NCBI GenBank assembly: GCA_009733715.1
Contig: WMKJ01000040.1
Span: 41,552-105,551 of the forward strand
Direction: 5' to 3'
Source of the DNA: Herpomyces periplanetae
Taxonomy: Eukaryota > Ascomycota > Laboulbeniomycetes > Herpomycetales > Herpomycetaceae
Length of the DNA: 64,000 bases
Part shown: positions 1-11,676 of the stretch, piece by piece
How the letters are laid out: each line of letters starts with the position of its first letter
How positions within the stretch are numbered: position 1 is the stretch's first letter
The notes under the pieces: model-generated
Seen by the model: only the letters and a program-made list of their open reading frames with translations
What the model was told of the DNA's origin: nothing
The model's database searches: none
Made by a program: the position numbers and the translations under genes

Positions 1-1181
1 CCAAATTTGGTCTTGATAAATATATTCAGTACCACGTTCAACTTCAACAATCCGACTGGTCCAGCAAGGAAAAAACCTGGAAGCTCTCCATCAAACGTAA
101 CGGTGAACTTGAAACTGTAGTTTGTTCGTTTCTCATTTTGGCAACGGGTTATTACGATTATCAAACACCTTTAGAGGCCACGATACCTGGAATTAGAAAC
201 TTCAAGTATGATATTATACATCCCCAATTCTGGAATGAAAAGTTCGACTATACAAATAAACGAATAGTTGTAATTGGAAGTGGAGCTACCGCCATCACTC
301 TGATACCAAGTCTTGCCAAAAAAGCTAAGCATATTGTGATGTTACAGCGGTCTCCATCTTACATACTTTCTATACCAAATATTAGTCGAACTAGCTTTTT
401 AAAGCGATATTTACCAACAGCGTTAACTTCACCCTTGAATCGGTTTTATTATATTCTATTCCCACACATATTTTACATGTTTTGTCAACGCTTCCCTCGT
501 GTGGCAAAAGCTGCTCTACAGTGTATCACCGAGAAACAGTTGCCCTCTAGTGTACCAATTAATCCACATTTTAATCCATCATATTTTCCGTGGCAGCAAA
601 GATTATGTGTAAGCCCAGACGGTGATTTTTATAGATGTATCCGGGAAAAAAAAGCTAGTGTTGCAACCGGAATCATTAAAATGGTGAATGAATCATCAAT
701 AACCCTTGAAAGTGGTGATGTGATTCCCGCCGACGTTATCATAACCGCTACGGGTTTACGATTAATGTTAGCTGGAGGTAGCAAAGTTTTACTTGATGGA
801 CAACAGCCTAAAATGGAAGATAAATTCGTATGGAATAGTATGATGATCCAAGATATACCCAATCTATGCATTGTACTGGGTTATCCTAATGCATCGTGGA
901 CCTTGGGTGCTGATGTTATAGCTCATTATCTTGTACGAATTATGAAAGTCATGAAACAACGAAACGCTCGTTGCGTAACTCCTCGACTCACTCCGGAGGA
1001 ACAAGTTGACATGAAACCACTTCCTTTATTTTATTTAACGTCGACATATGTTAAAAAGGCGTCGGGTAAACTTCCTTGTGCAGGTAATATGGGACCATGG
1101 ATGCCACATGAGAGTTATCCTTACGATTACTTTCGATCTTTCTTCACAAGTGTAACAAAAAACCTTGAGTACACACCGTAA
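1..1181 (+). CDS. Baeyer-Villiger / flavin-containing monooxygenase, 5'-truncated
   Basis: The frame is open from the left window edge (first full codon at base 3) to the TAA at 1179-1181, so about 392 C-terminal residues are visible and the start lies outside. Seen: FLILATGYY near the junction of the first FAD region, then a second Rossmann motif (VVIGSGATAITLIP) followed by LQRSPSYI, as in EthA-like FAD/NADPH monooxygenases. The Baeyer-Villiger fingerprint FxGxxxHxxxW is present in weakened form as FKYDIIHPQFW, with Tyr in place of the Gly. Known for the family: NADPH- and O2-dependent oxygenation of ketones or related substrates in the cytosol. The substrate cannot be inferred here. No intron is apparent in the visible part. 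It faces the HAUS6-like gene tail to tail, about 300 bp away. Confidence 0.85.
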   Translation, partial: KFGLDKYIQYHVQLQQSDWSSKEKTWKLSIKRNGELETVVCSFLILATGYYDYQTPLEATIPGIRNFKYDIIHPQFWNEKFDYTNKRIVVIGSGATAITLIPSLAKKAKHIVMLQRSPSYILSIPNISRTSFLKRYLPTALTSPLNRFYYILFPHIFYMFCQRFPRVAKAALQCITEKQLPSSVPINPHFNPSYFPWQQRLCVSPDGDFYRCIREKKASVATGIIKMVNESSITLESGDVIPADVIITATGLRLMLAGGSKVLLDGQQPKMEDKFVWNSMMIQDIPNLCIVLGYPNASWTLGADVIAHYLVRIMKVMKQRNARCVTPRLTPEEQVDMKPLPLFYLTSTYVKKASGKLPCAGNMGPWMPHESYPYDYFRSFFTSVTKNLEYTP

Positions 1182-1484
1182 ACTTGCGCCCATGAACAAC
1201 CTACACCCAAAATTGCCATTTTGTGTTTTGTGTACCGTACACTGAACTCTGCTCCCCTGCCCTAAAATAATCGTGTACATTAGAAACAAAATTATTCTTA
1301 GGTTAAACATTACGAATTTTGAAGTGCACACTCAAAACTCTTAGGCTGTGATTACCTTGGTTCCAGATAAACCAAAGAACCATTTGAATCACCCAATTCT
1401 TTGAATGGTATGCACACATACACACGGATAACCTTCACCAACCGGTGATGCGTGTCCCCAATCAAGGTCTGATAATCTTTTTTA
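1182..1484. other. convergent intergenic gap
   Basis: These 303 bases separate the stop codons of the monooxygenase and the HAUS6-like gene. They should hold both 3' ends. I see no further coding signal or repeat. Confidence 0.6.
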
Positions 1485-4400
1485 CTAAAAGCATAACGGA
1501 ATCGTATACAGGCCAGCTCGTGGTGATGTTTGACCAACGGGTGATGTTGACGTTGTTGTAGATGCTGTAACATACTCCGTAAAAGGTGAAGTTCGAACAG
1601 AATTATAAGATGGAATTGATAATGTAGACGGTGTATTGAACGTTAATGGTGATTCAAATAATCCACATGGTCCAGGTCGTCGGGTAACTGAGGGTGGAGT
1701 AGTAGACCGTCTTGTAGATAATGTAAAAGATGTAGTGTCATTAACTGCGGCTAAGTTAATCGAGTAACGACGTACATCCACACCTTCATCTTTGTTGGTT
1801 GATTCAGACTGTCCCATGAGTGCAGCATTTAAACATTTTTCAGGTATACTAAAGTAATCTGAACTTCGACTTCGTCGAACTCGTTGGTTTCTAGCTTTTC
1901 TTGCTGCAATGTCATCCTCACTATTAAGAAGATCATCCAAGCTACTTTTACCCTTAGTTGTGTATCCTGATGCTCTTCTACCATTATTGCTAAGTTTAGA
2001 GTAAATAAATGATCCGTTAATAAAGTATAACGATGTACGATCCTGCATTGTTTTAGTTGTTTTAGCTTTGGTTGAACCGTGTAAAGAATACCGATTGTTG
2101 GTAGGTGATTTAACTCCAAATGACGATAAATTGATGATTGATCCCTCCCGAATCAAGGGTAGAATATATTCCGATTTCTCTGGTACATTTGTACTAAATT
2201 CCCTTTCATTATTTATTAATGCTAGATCACTTGAATCTGATTCTGCCGTTGTTGCCCTTGATATCACCGTCGATGTTTTACCGAATCGTTTAAAAACTGG
2301 GGTAAAGCTTGCTCGACAAAATCGTGAAAATGTTGCACAAATCGGTCTAGATGAATTATCATTAATCTCATTATCAGGTCCAGTAGAATGTGGTCGAATT
2401 ATCCGCTTAATATTCATTTCAGCATCAGTATCGCTAAGTGAGTCCATGCCATAAGGTCTAATCGGTAGTCCACATGATAACGTTGGATGCTTTGCCTTAA
2501 ATAATGTACATCCTGTATCTTCCTCATTTTCCGTAGCTCGATTTTTCGCTGATGAATTAAACGATGCCACTGCTACCAGTCGTGATAATGCCATACTTGC
2601 CGGACACTTTCGTTGAGCTGCCGTTCCATTATTTGTTCGTCGAAATTCTGGTTTAACATAACTAAACGGTCTATCACTATTTGTCTTCACACTTGCTTGT
2701 AGACTCGGCCTTCCTGTGTACATTGCTGATTCACATTTTGTTATTCCAGGCCTTAACGCGGATCCCGTCACAGTTGGCATCATCATTAATGGAGATGTTG
2801 TAGTAGCAACTACATTAGGTTTATTTAACCCATATGGATGTAGTTCTCCCGGTCTGATCAATGATGCTGATGCTAATGATTTTTCCAAAATTTGTTGTCG
2901 AGATACCCCTCCTCTCTGAGAAAAAATTGAATCGTTTCTCCAAGCCGAATTCTTCCCTATTCCTTCTCGTCCAATCAAATTCACACTTCCAAGCTCCCAA
3001 TTCCGTGATAAACTAGGCGTCAACCGAAGTTTCGATGTTGATGGTCGTGGCATAACCTCTCCACCATTTCCAGCTTGCGTCTCATCCTTTTTAACCTTCG
3101 TATTTCCCCCTCCCACTCCTGCACTAACGCTTGTATTCGCAACTATCCCCGGATTAACCTTTGTACACCCTTCATTAAATGGTATAGATTTATTCATTCC
3201 TCTAACTCCCTTAATTAACGCCGTTGCAACCGTCGCATCTTTCCTTGGCACTACATTCGGATGTGTCGATTTGCTTGATCTTACACCACCCATCGTCGAT
3301 ACCATTGGTGACCTAACCTGATCCCTCGATTGATGCCTTTTTGCTGGTGTAGTATCAATTAACATCGTATCTTCCACCGTCGGTTTGGTTAGCTCTCCAT
3401 CTCCTAATGCTTCTGTAGTTTCACCTGATGCAATAGCTTTACTCTCTCCAGCTATATCCCTTGTAAGCACGGGAATGGCCTCGCTCGTATAACTGGTCTT
3501 CGTGGCTTGATCCCATATTGCTTCAACCTTGCGTTCAGTTATCCGCAACTTAGTTTCAGTAGATGACTGAAGTACATCACTCTTCAATCCGACTCTTTTA
3601 ATCCCTCTATCATACCGGTCCTTGTACATCCCTTCTTCATCATCGCTAGATGACATCCCTGAGCCAGACATTGAATCAGATGCACAGGTCGATACCGTAC
3701 AGCTACTAGTATCCGTAGAATAGTCTATCTTCATCTTATCTCTGCTTTTATTTTCATCTATTGTAATCTCCGGCTTCAATGCCTTAAGCTTTAACTCTCT
3801 CTCTGCATCATTATACCCCAAAGATTTCATATATCCATCATAATATGATTGCCAAAGATTCAATTGTAGCTTGCGCTCCGCTATTCCCGATTCTAACGTT
3901 TCCAGGGATCCACTTTGCCCAAGCACAGAGTTAGTTATGTCTTTACCTTTGACCATTTCTGACCAAACACTAGACCATTCCCGAGTAAAAAACCCGTCTT
4001 GTGACGTAGCAATATCACCGTAGAGTATCGCCTTGAGCCATTGCGGATCACCAGTCCAAAGGTTCCTAATTGTTGTCATACAGTCTTCAACTTCGGCATC
4101 AGATATTAATGGTAACTGAGTATCTTGTAGTTGACTAAACGCATTAACAGATTTTTTAAACATTTCCTCTTCCTCGTATGCTAATGCATCGTCAAACTCC
4201 TGGAAAATCTGTTTTTGTCGGTGCTTAAGTGCAGTCAGTCGGTTGAGTTTAGACTTATACGTAAGTATAAGGGGCAATAAGAGTTCCACTTCATCTCTCT
4301 TAAGCTTACTCTCCGTTGTTAATTGGAGAGCTAAAGAATTGTCACTTTGCAGAAAGCGCGCAAAGTAATGTTTGACAACAGCAAACGAGAATTCAAGTAG

Positions 4401-4817
4401 TACTTGGACAAAGCGTGCTCCAGAGCACATAGTGAACATGCTCTTTCGAAGAAAAAGGTTGTGCCGTAAGAATCCACTACGTTTTAGGCACTCCAGCATG
4501 TTAAATAGTAGTGTCCGCAGGGCGAGACTTTGACTTGGATCAGTTGCAGGGAAAAAATTGCCCAATTCGCTCGCGGTCTTGATGGGATCTAGCACCTCGA
4601 ATAACCGGTACAAAATCCATTCTCCCGTTTTGATGCATGCCGTTACTTTGCTATTTTTGCGACAAAAGCAGTTCAAAGAAGATCCGGGCCAATCGGGATA
4701 TTTATTCAGGTTCAATACTCGTAGATTTGTAGTTAGAAGAGTAATAGGATTAGAGACGTTGGAGGTTATGAGGTCAATACTCAAGGAAGATGAAGTTGTC
4801 GCCTGCGACACCGACAT
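1485..4817 (-). CDS. HAUS6: HAUS augmin-like complex subunit 6
   Basis: A single uninterrupted frame of 1110 residues that opens with a true ATG. The N-terminal 330 residues carry the identity: NLRVLNLNKYPDW, EWILYRLFEVLDP, FFPATDPSQSLALR, then LRKSMFTMCSGARFVQVLL and EFSFAVVKHYF at roughly residues 125-155, and LWTGDPQWLKAILYGD near residue 250. This matches the order of the HAUS6 N-terminal domain (calponin-homology-like, then a conserved R+S..C.G.RF..LL..FS block). The remaining 700 or so residues are Ser/Thr-rich and look disordered, as in known HAUS6 C-termini. Augmin recruits gamma-tubulin to existing microtubules for branching nucleation in the spindle. It is known from filamentous fungi such as Aspergillus and absent from budding yeast. 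Recognition is by motif pattern only; the disordered tail adds nothing. Confidence 0.7.
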   Translation of the reverse strand: MSVSQATTSSSLSIDLITSNVSNPITLLTTNLRVLNLNKYPDWPGSSLNCFCRKNSKVTACIKTGEWILYRLFEVLDPIKTASELGNFFPATDPSQSLALRTLLFNMLECLKRSGFLRHNLFLRKSMFTMCSGARFVQVLLEFSFAVVKHYFARFLQSDNSLALQLTTESKLKRDEVELLLPLILTYKSKLNRLTALKHRQKQIFQEFDDALAYEEEEMFKKSVNAFSQLQDTQLPLISDAEVEDCMTTIRNLWTGDPQWLKAILYGDIATSQDGFFTREWSSVWSEMVKGKDITNSVLGQSGSLETLESGIAERKLQLNLWQSYYDGYMKSLGYNDAERELKLKALKPEITIDENKSRDKMKIDYSTDTSSCTVSTCASDSMSGSGMSSSDDEEGMYKDRYDRGIKRVGLKSDVLQSSTETKLRITERKVEAIWDQATKTSYTSEAIPVLTRDIAGESKAIASGETTEALGDGELTKPTVEDTMLIDTTPAKRHQSRDQVRSPMVSTMGGVRSSKSTHPNVVPRKDATVATALIKGVRGMNKSIPFNEGCTKVNPGIVANTSVSAGVGGGNTKVKKDETQAGNGGEVMPRPSTSKLRLTPSLSRNWELGSVNLIGREGIGKNSAWRNDSIFSQRGGVSRQQILEKSLASASLIRPGELHPYGLNKPNVVATTTSPLMMMPTVTGSALRPGITKCESAMYTGRPSLQASVKTNSDRPFSYVKPEFRRTNNGTAAQRKCPASMALSRLVAVASFNSSAKNRATENEEDTGCTLFKAKHPTLSCGLPIRPYGMDSLSDTDAEMNIKRIIRPHSTGPDNEINDNSSRPICATFSRFCRASFTPVFKRFGKTSTVISRATTAESDSSDLALINNEREFSTNVPEKSEYILPLIREGSIINLSSFGVKSPTNNRYSLHGSTKAKTTKTMQDRTSLYFINGSFIYSKLSNNGRRASGYTTKGKSSLDDLLNSEDDIAARKARNQRVRRSRSSDYFSIPEKCLNAALMGQSESTNKDEGVDVRRYSINLAAVNDTTSFTLSTRRSTTPPSVTRRPGPCGLFESPLTFNTPSTLSIPSYNSVRTSPFTEYVTASTTTSTSPVGQTSPRAGLYTIPLCF

Positions 4818-6261
4818 AATGAAAACGCTGTATTCAAGGATCCAAGTTCACTTTCTAAAATACGCAATAAAATCAAAAATCACGATTATGACCTCTAAGT
4901 GTCAGGAAAAAATCAAATTAACACCAAAAGAAAAAGTTTTCCGACAAGAGGGATGCTGTTGTTTCAAATGTGGCAGAGATACCACTGCTGTATTTAAAAA
5001 CATTGAACAACTGGACAATAAAATTGAGAGAGTAGATTGATACCATAACGTTACCCCTTCCAATTAATATGACAATCTTAGTGGTAAAAATTAGGTTCAA
5101 AAGTCGTGAGGGCAAGTCAATTTTTCACAAGCCTTATACAATACAGTTGGTTAACCATACGAAACTCGGGGCAAAAAAACCTTTGAAAGGGTTAAATATT
5201 TCGGGTTTGACAACTTCTGCATTGATATAAAATAGGTAAGCGCTAGCCAGGTGAATAAAGATAAGGTTCAAGTAACATTTTCAGGCTGAGCTGCCAAAGG
5301 GCACCTGCACTAGGGTGCATAACTGCACGAGCAATTGAATGTGCATATTCAAGAGCTGAACACATATGAGTTAATAAATTTTGATAATAGTATATGAACG
5401 TTTAAATATTACAATATTTTCGTTCCACGGCTGACCGAAGATACGGATACATTTCGAGCATGTATTGTCAGCTCATCCAGTTGTTTGGAAATTTTAAGAT
5501 GATTATCGAGTGATAAGACAAAAAAACCCCATGAAAACCCTCTAGACCAGCAAAATATTATCAGGGGCACAAATTTAGATTATTCTGAACCGTAAAATTT
5601 ATTTCAATTTCTCAAAGATAGAGTGTAGATAGTTAAGCAGGTCAATTTTTTGAGATAAGAATTACCGGTGCATGTGTCCATTTGTATACCCACGCAAAAA
5701 TGTCTTCGTACCATTTTCATTGGCGATAGTGATTTGAAGCCTAAAAATTATATGACATGTACCAAAATAATCCTGTTTTCCACACGAATATTGCAATCAA
5801 ATCCGGTATTTTGGAATTTTAAGAAAATATTTTGCAAGAAATTCGCTAAATCGCTTCCGTAACTTGGTGAAATCAATTTAAAGACACCGATGACTAATCT
5901 GGGTTCACGTGCCATCCAAAAAGGGGTTAGCACATGACTGGAGCCGGGCCGAGACGGGATGTACTGAGCCGAACTGAGGCGTTTGGAACGGGGACGGGAA
6001 CCGGGACCAAAACCGGGGAAGAATTAGGTTTGTAAGAAACAAAATAAATTCAAAGGGTCTTGATACTTTTCCTACTGAAATTTTGAGTATTTTTGCTCTC
6101 TTCTTATCTTAGCTTGCTCTTTTGATATTTTGGTAAAATTCCCAAAACACATACTCGGTGCTACGAATTCTTTGGATTTGTATTACTTGCTGAAAATATT
6201 GCTCTATACAAATAAAAATTAAAATTTGGAGGGAATATACGCATATTATTTTACTATAATC
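4818..6261. other. divergent intergenic region (HAUS6 / CAP promoters)
   Basis: About 1.4 kb between the HAUS6-like start (minus) and the CAP start (plus). It is AT-rich, with short open frames that lack ATG starts or conservation. One local oddity is a G/C-rich stretch at about 5936-6020 with repeated ccggg/cgggac motifs, which contrasts with the AT-rich flanks. Presumably it holds both promoters. Confidence 0.5.
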
Positions 6262-8177
6262 ATGGGCGGAGTAGGAAATTTGACAACTCTTATTAAAAGG
6301 TACGTATAAAGGATATGTTAATTGATAAATTTATAAGATTGATGTTTGAGCATATACAAATTACTTACATCAAATTAGATTAGAGGCGGCAACATCACGA
6401 CTGGAGGATATTGCCGCGTCAGTTTCAGACCATGACTTGGGGGGGAAGCCTAAAGATTCTGGTCATGAAATATCTGACAGCTTGGAAAAAAAATTTCCTC
6501 AATTTGATGACGCCTTCGGATTTACGTCAGTTCCACCAAACCCGTTACCATTTCAAGCTACTCCAACCGGAAAATCAAATCAATTGCCGAGAAGTCTCGT
6601 AGACTTGGACGATATCATTGAAACAAACTTGCGTCAATGGGTCAATTTAAGCATGCGTTTAAAAGGTATAATGCTTGAACAAGTAAGTAAAGTTATATTG
6701 ACGTAAATTACAAGTTAAGAAAAGCAAGTATACACTATAAATGAGAAAGTCTAACATTAAAAGAATAGGTACTCTGTGTAATTCACGCATTTTTTGCACT
6801 TCGTGATGTGATTATCATTTCAAATAAATCTGTAAAGCCAGTCGCAGCCTCGGCTGATTATATGCTTTGCTTTCATTCCCTTCAAAAAGAAATATCTAAA
6901 TCGGATGATATCGCGCAAAACAACTTTACATCCCCATTTCGGGATCATGTTCAAATGGTCGCCACTAGCTTACAAGCTTTGAGCTGGGTGACAGTAGAAA
7001 ATCGACCGGCAGAATTCTTTATCGAAATGTTTGGTGGAGCACAAATGTACGGAAATCGTATTCTTAATGCCAATAAGGAATCGGGTGATATAGCTTATGT
7101 GGAATGGGTGCAAACATTTTACAAGGTTTTTAAACGGTTAAGTGAATATATTAAGGAACATTTCCCAGACGGTTTGGTCTGGGATGCCAAGGGTTTACCC
7201 ATCAGGGATGCTTTGCGAAATCTAAAAAACGTCAAATTACCCGCAGGATGCCTACTCTTCGAACGTATCAATATTAAAAAGAATAACTCCATTTCGTCCG
7301 AAAGAACCAATTCCGTTAGTCAATCAACCGAAACTGGCCAAACTTCGGAAGCCTCCAATACTCAAACTCCACCACCACCACCGCCGCCATTAGCCACTGG
7401 AAAAGATGGTGGAAGGTCAGGAAATGGAGGTGGAATGAGTGCTATATATGAACAAATTAATCAAGGGGAAGGGATTGTATCGAATTTGCGCAAGATTAAC
7501 AAATCCAACGTAGAAAATGACAAGGGTGGGAATCAGGTAACGGTTAATCGAGAAGCTTGGAAAGTTAGCCGCGAGAATAGTATTCCTTTATCGCAAAAGC
7601 CTGCACGAACCTACCTCAAGGATAATCGATGGATTGTGGTACGTCGATTAAGCTAAGTATTAATATTGATAATTATGAGTGTGTACTAATAGAATTTATT
7701 TAGGAGAATTATGATGCACCGGAGCATCCTATAGATATAAAGCCAGAATTACATCAGTCGATTCTCGTATGTCAGTGCAATCAAACTATTGTGCGAGTAA
7801 CAACAAAAGGGGCAGCACTATCAGCAGATTCATCGACTCGATTGTCCATTATAGTGGATTCATTGGTCTCGTCTCTGGAAGCGATAAAATGCCCAAATTT
7901 TGCGCTTCAAGTATCAGGATTCGTTCCAACGATATTACTAGATCAGGTTGACGGTGCAAATGTATATTTAGCGGCAAAGGGCTTATCACCGACTCGATCA
8001 CCCGAAATATTCACCAGCAAATGTAGCGCAATTAACGTAGTATTACTGCCAAATCCCGATGAAGAATATGATGGTCTAGAACCGGGTGCAGCACGAGAAT
8101 TGCCCATACCTGAACAATTTCGAACGATAGTTCGTGATGGTAAATTGGTAACTGGAATAGTGGAGCACGTTGGATAG
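6262..8177 (+). CDS. SRV2: adenylyl cyclase-associated protein (CAP/Srv2)
   Basis: Exons 6262-6299, 6379-6682, 6769-7638 and 7704-8177 join to 561 codons plus stop. The first splice creates IKRLEAATSRLEDIAAS, the classic CAP N-terminal oligomerisation motif. The second joins LEQ to VLCVIHAFFALRD. The third makes NRWIVENYDAPEH, the hallmark at the start of the C-terminal beta-helix. Order: N-terminal coiled motif, folded helical domain (about 115-265), polyproline tract near 315-325, a WH2-type actin motif (YEQINQGEGIVSNLRKI), then the CARP/beta-helix domain. CAP binds G-actin and cofilin, recharges actin monomers and, in yeast, tethers adenylyl cyclase to Ras. Introns are 65-86 nt with GTACGT or GTAAGT donors and ctaac/actaat branch-like motifs. 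Length is close to yeast Srv2 (about 526). It converges on eIF5B. Confidence 0.96.
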
Positions 8178-8364
8178 AGGAATGTTTAAATTTGAAAAGG
8201 ATGGATGAACATTAAGATGGAATGTGAAAGTGAGAGGGCGCAGTAAAAGATGACTCGTTTGTGTATACGTGGACGGTCTAATTAAGTTGTTGCATGCACA
8301 TAGTTGACATTCCTCGTTATAATGTCAAGAACAGAAGTGAAAATGTATTGCACGCTTATGAAAC

Positions 8365-11300
8365 TTATGGAATCTCAAACAGAGGTTTAAGCTTCTTGAC
8401 CAAAAGCCAGTCCTCAGTTGTCATGTCAGACTTGTAAAATTGTTTCAATGTGTCAATGGACAATCTAGATATATGCGAGTAAATGGTATCTTTCTCCTCT
8501 ATATGACGACCGTAGATTGGTTGGTTAGGACCTTCAATTTTAATTGCAACTGAAGGTTGCCCTTTTTTGCAGATAGTCAAATTTTTATGATCTCGTTCAA
8601 TTGAAGTTACTCTTCCAAGATCAATATACTCGCGACGACCCTGTGCGTCGGCTTTCACGATACACAAAGTTGTATTCAAGCGTAAGCTACCTTCAACAAC
8701 ATCAACGCCGATTACAATTGGATCCCGCTTGTTAAATATAGCGACGTGTTTTAGTACGCATGGAAAGACTACAATCATTTTGCTTTGTTCCTTCTTTTCA
8801 AGTTCAATTTTGCGTAAATGCTCGGTAAACTCGTCAAATAAATGATAAATTATGTCGGCCGAAAATATCTTAACGCCTATCTGTTTAGCGTAGTCTACGG
8901 CTTCACGATCAATGCGTACATCAAAGCAAAGCATCACAGCGTATTCCGGAGCTCGTTCCAGCATGATTCCACATTGAATAACATCACGTTTGTAAACGGG
9001 GCCGATGGAAATATTTGCAACGGGAATTTTGGATACTTTAAGGAATTCTAACAGAGCCTCTAGTGAACCGAGCGTTGATGCTTGGACACTCACACCCTTG
9101 CCAGATTTTGATATACGAGATAGCAAACTTTCAAGATCGGACATAATATCTTCTTCAATTTCTTCCTCATCATCATCCGGTCCTACAACCATAATTCGGG
9201 ATCCAGCTATAGCGTCATCTAATTTATCTGCAGCTATTTTAATACCCATGGCGGCTTTAACGGATTTGTTGTGAACATAATTCGATTTAATACGCAATTC
9301 TTTCATCTCGGCCGGGGTAAGCAAAGCACGAATATTTGTGAAAATAGCACCATTTACACCACATAGAGCTATTCTATCACCTTCGTAGAGAATTCCGTTG
9401 GACAAAATAACATCAATTGTGGTACCTAAACCTTCGATAATTTTAACTTCGAGTATGGTAGCTTCAACTTTGGTAAGATAGATTAACTCCGATAGCATTC
9501 TCTCCTGGGTTAATTTTATCAATAATTTAAGCAAATCAGGAATTCCTTCACCAGTGATGGAGGATATAGGCACTAATGAAACGTTTCGGGAAAAGGATTT
9601 ATTTTCATAGTAAACTTCAGAGTTGAAACCTTGCTCTGAAAATTCTAGTTTAATTCTGGATAGTCTATCCTTGAATTCATTTTGACAATTTAAATTTTGT
9701 TTAGTTAAACTTTTTAAAAAGCCATTATTTTGGGTGCTCTTCCAGTTAAATAGTCGATCGATTTTATTCAAGGCAACAATAAAGGGAGTTTTCATTTCTC
9801 TGAGCATTTTTAAACATTCCACTGTCTGTTTTTCCAAACCATGCATAATATCTACTACCAGAATGGCAATGTTACACAATGATGAACCTCTCCATCGCAG
9901 GTTTGAGAAGGATTCGTGACCTGGTGTATCGATAATTAACAAACCCGGAATTTTAAATTCAAGGTCACATTGACCATCGTTCATTATGGCTTTCATTTTC
10001 TTTTTAATAGCATCAATAGGGAAGTATGTAGCTCCAATTTGTTGGGTAATACCACCAGCTTCTCCTTCTTGAACGTTTGTTTCCCGTAACCTATCCAATA
10101 ACTTGGTTTTACCCGTATCAACATGTCCCAATATACAACATATTGGTGACCGTAAATTTTTATCTTTTAAACTTTCACCCTCACTTATGACATCACCATT
10201 ACCACTATCGCTACCAACTTCTTTTTCTTCAAGCTTCTGCTTCCTTTCTAAGCCTTCACCTTTACTTCGCTTCTTCCGTCCACCTGACGATCCACCTCCA
10301 GACTCAACTACATCATCACCTGCTTCATCTGTCGAGTCTTCTTTCTCTCCATCGTTCTTGCCAATTCCAAACTCAGCCCTACCATCCGCATCACGTGAAA
10401 TACCTTCTCTCGCCCTTCTAGAAGCCCCTGCGTGCCTTCCTTTTATCTTCTCACTTTCTTCTTCTGACGACATGTCCCAGCTTTCTTTGATGAATTCTTC
10501 CCCAAGTTTATCACTTCTTTCGTCGAGTTCTTCGGATGAATCACTTAAAGCTTCTACCATTAATCCATGTTTCTCTCTGGTCGAATCTCCACGTAAATTT
10601 GTCTCTATATTCATTTCTTCAAGTTTTTTGTTCATAGCTTCAGTTTCTGCTGCGGCGGCAGCTGCTGCTTGTTCTTCTTCCTTGAGTCGTCGTTTTAAAA
10701 CTTTAGCTTTCTTATTATCGTACGTCGGTTTCTTCTTCTTCTCTCCTTCACCTTCCTTTTCTCCTCGCCCTCCCACAATTATTGCTGCTCCCGATTCAAG
10801 TAATTGTTGTGTTCGTATCCGATTCCGCTCCGCAGCTTCTTTTTGAGCTTTGGTCATAAATTTACCCATCTTCTTCAATTGTTCCATCTTCTGCTTTTCC
10901 TTTAACTTTCGCGCCGCTCGAGCTTCTTCCTTCTTTTTCATTTCTTCTTCTTCTTTTCTAATCAATTCTTCTTCCCGCGCTCGTTCTTCCGCTTGTAGTT
11001 TCGCCAGCTCCTCTTCACGCTTCTTCTTTGCCTCCAATTGCTTTTGTATCGCTAGAATTGTCGCGTTTGGCTTCTTAACCTTAGATCCTCCTGTTCCTAT
11101 TCCTGTCCCTCCCCCTGTTTCCGATTCTTTACTTTCACTCTTTTCATCTTGTTTCGTTAATACTTCATTAACTACCGGTACTGACTGTGATGTTACTACC
11201 GTTGTCTTTTTCTTCGCTGCCTGCTCTTTTTTACGCTGCTTTTCCCGTTCTTTTTTTTCTTTTTCTTTTTCTTTCTTAGATTTCAATTTTATATCTGCCT

Positions 11301-11676
11301 GTGTTTCTTCAGCTGTATGCCCCACTTTCGATGGTGGTTGCTTTGCTTTCACCGGTTTTTCTTTTTTAATTAGCGCTCCAAACACATCTTCTTCATATTC
11401 ATCGGGTAATTCAACTTCCTGTTTACCCTGATTCCCACCCTTTATTAAATCATTCTCCATACTTTCCAAACTTTTAACCTCTTTTCCCTTTTGCGCTTTT
11501 TTCCCCCGATTTTTCTTCAACGCTGCCAACAAACCCCCCTCCCACGTCTCTTTACCAGACCCTTCATCAACCTGAGTTCCCTCCATACCTTCATTAGCAT
11601 CAACCGATCCTCCAATACTCTCTCCTAGACCAAGATCCCAATCTTCATTTTTATTGCTTTTCTTGCCTGGGGCCAT
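8365..11676 (-). CDS. FUN12: eukaryotic translation initiation factor 5B (eIF5B)
   Basis: Intronless, 1103 residues from the ATG at 11676. The frame stays open six codons further upstream but only from a TTG; the ATG has A at -3 and G at +4, and [10 protein letters not shown] resembles eIF5B starts. Residues 1 to about 510 are Lys/Glu-rich low complexity, as expected for eIF5B. The GTPase core follows: G1 [12 protein letters not shown] (about 516), switch [12 protein letters not shown]3 DTPGHESF, G4 NKID, G5 SSITGEG, then domains II to IV ending [12 protein letters not shown]. It is the GTPase that joins the 60S subunit to the 40S initiation complex. Length is a little above yeast Fun12 (1002), the excess lying in the charged N-terminus. 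The opposite strand of that N-terminus has long Ser-rich open frames that are shadows. Confidence 0.97.
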   Translation of the reverse strand: MAPGKKSNKNEDWDLGLGESIGGSVDANEGMEGTQVDEGSGKETWEGGLLAALKKNRGKKAQKGKEVKSLESMENDLIKGGNQGKQEVELPDEYEEDVFGALIKKEKPVKAKQPPSKVGHTAEETQADIKLKSKKEKEKEKKEREKQRKKEQAAKKKTTVVTSQSVPVVNEVLTKQDEKSESKESETGGGTGIGTGGSKVKKPNATILAIQKQLEAKKKREEELAKLQAEERAREEELIRKEEEEMKKKEEARAARKLKEKQKMEQLKKMGKFMTKAQKEAAERNRIRTQQLLESGAAIIVGGRGEKEGEGEKKKKPTYDNKKAKVLKRRLKEEEQAAAAAAAETEAMNKKLEEMNIETNLRGDSTREKHGLMVEALSDSSEELDERSDKLGEEFIKESWDMSSEEESEKIKGRHAGASRRAREGISRDADGRAEFGIGKNDGEKEDSTDEAGDDVVESGGGSSGGRKKRSKGEGLERKQKLEEKEVGSDSGNGDVISEGESLKDKNLRSPICCILGHVDTGKTKLLDRLRETNVQEGEAGGITQQIGATYFPIDAIKKKMKAIMNDGQCDLEFKIPGLLIIDTPGHESFSNLRWRGSSLCNIAILVVDIMHGLEKQTVECLKMLREMKTPFIVALNKIDRLFNWKSTQNNGFLKSLTKQNLNCQNEFKDRLSRIKLEFSEQGFNSEVYYENKSFSRNVSLVPISSITGEGIPDLLKLLIKLTQERMLSELIYLTKVEATILEVKIIEGLGTTIDVILSNGILYEGDRIALCGVNGAIFTNIRALLTPAEMKELRIKSNYVHNKSVKAAMGIKIAADKLDDAIAGSRIMVVGPDDDEEEIEEDIMSDLESLLSRISKSGKGVSVQASTLGSLEALLEFLKVSKIPVANISIGPVYKRDVIQCGIMLERAPEYAVMLCFDVRIDREAVDYAKQIGVKIFSADIIYHLFDEFTEHLRKIELEKKEQSKMIVVFPCVLKHVAIFNKRDPIVIGVDVVEGSLRLNTTLCIVKADAQGRREYIDLGRVTSIERDHKNLTICKKGQPSVAIKIEGPNQPIYGRHIEEKDTIYSHISRLSIDTLKQFYKSDMTTEDWLLVKKLKPLFEIP

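Noticed and set aside
4558-5040. 160-codon plus frame over the HAUS6-like 5' end
   Set aside because: Mostly antisense to the HAUS6-like coding region and without motifs.
10103-11431. Two long plus-strand frames (247 and 193 codons), Ser/Phe-rich
   Set aside because: They lie opposite the Lys/Glu-rich N-terminus of eIF5B; GAA/AAG codons read backwards as TTC/CTT give Phe/Leu/Ser frames with no stops.
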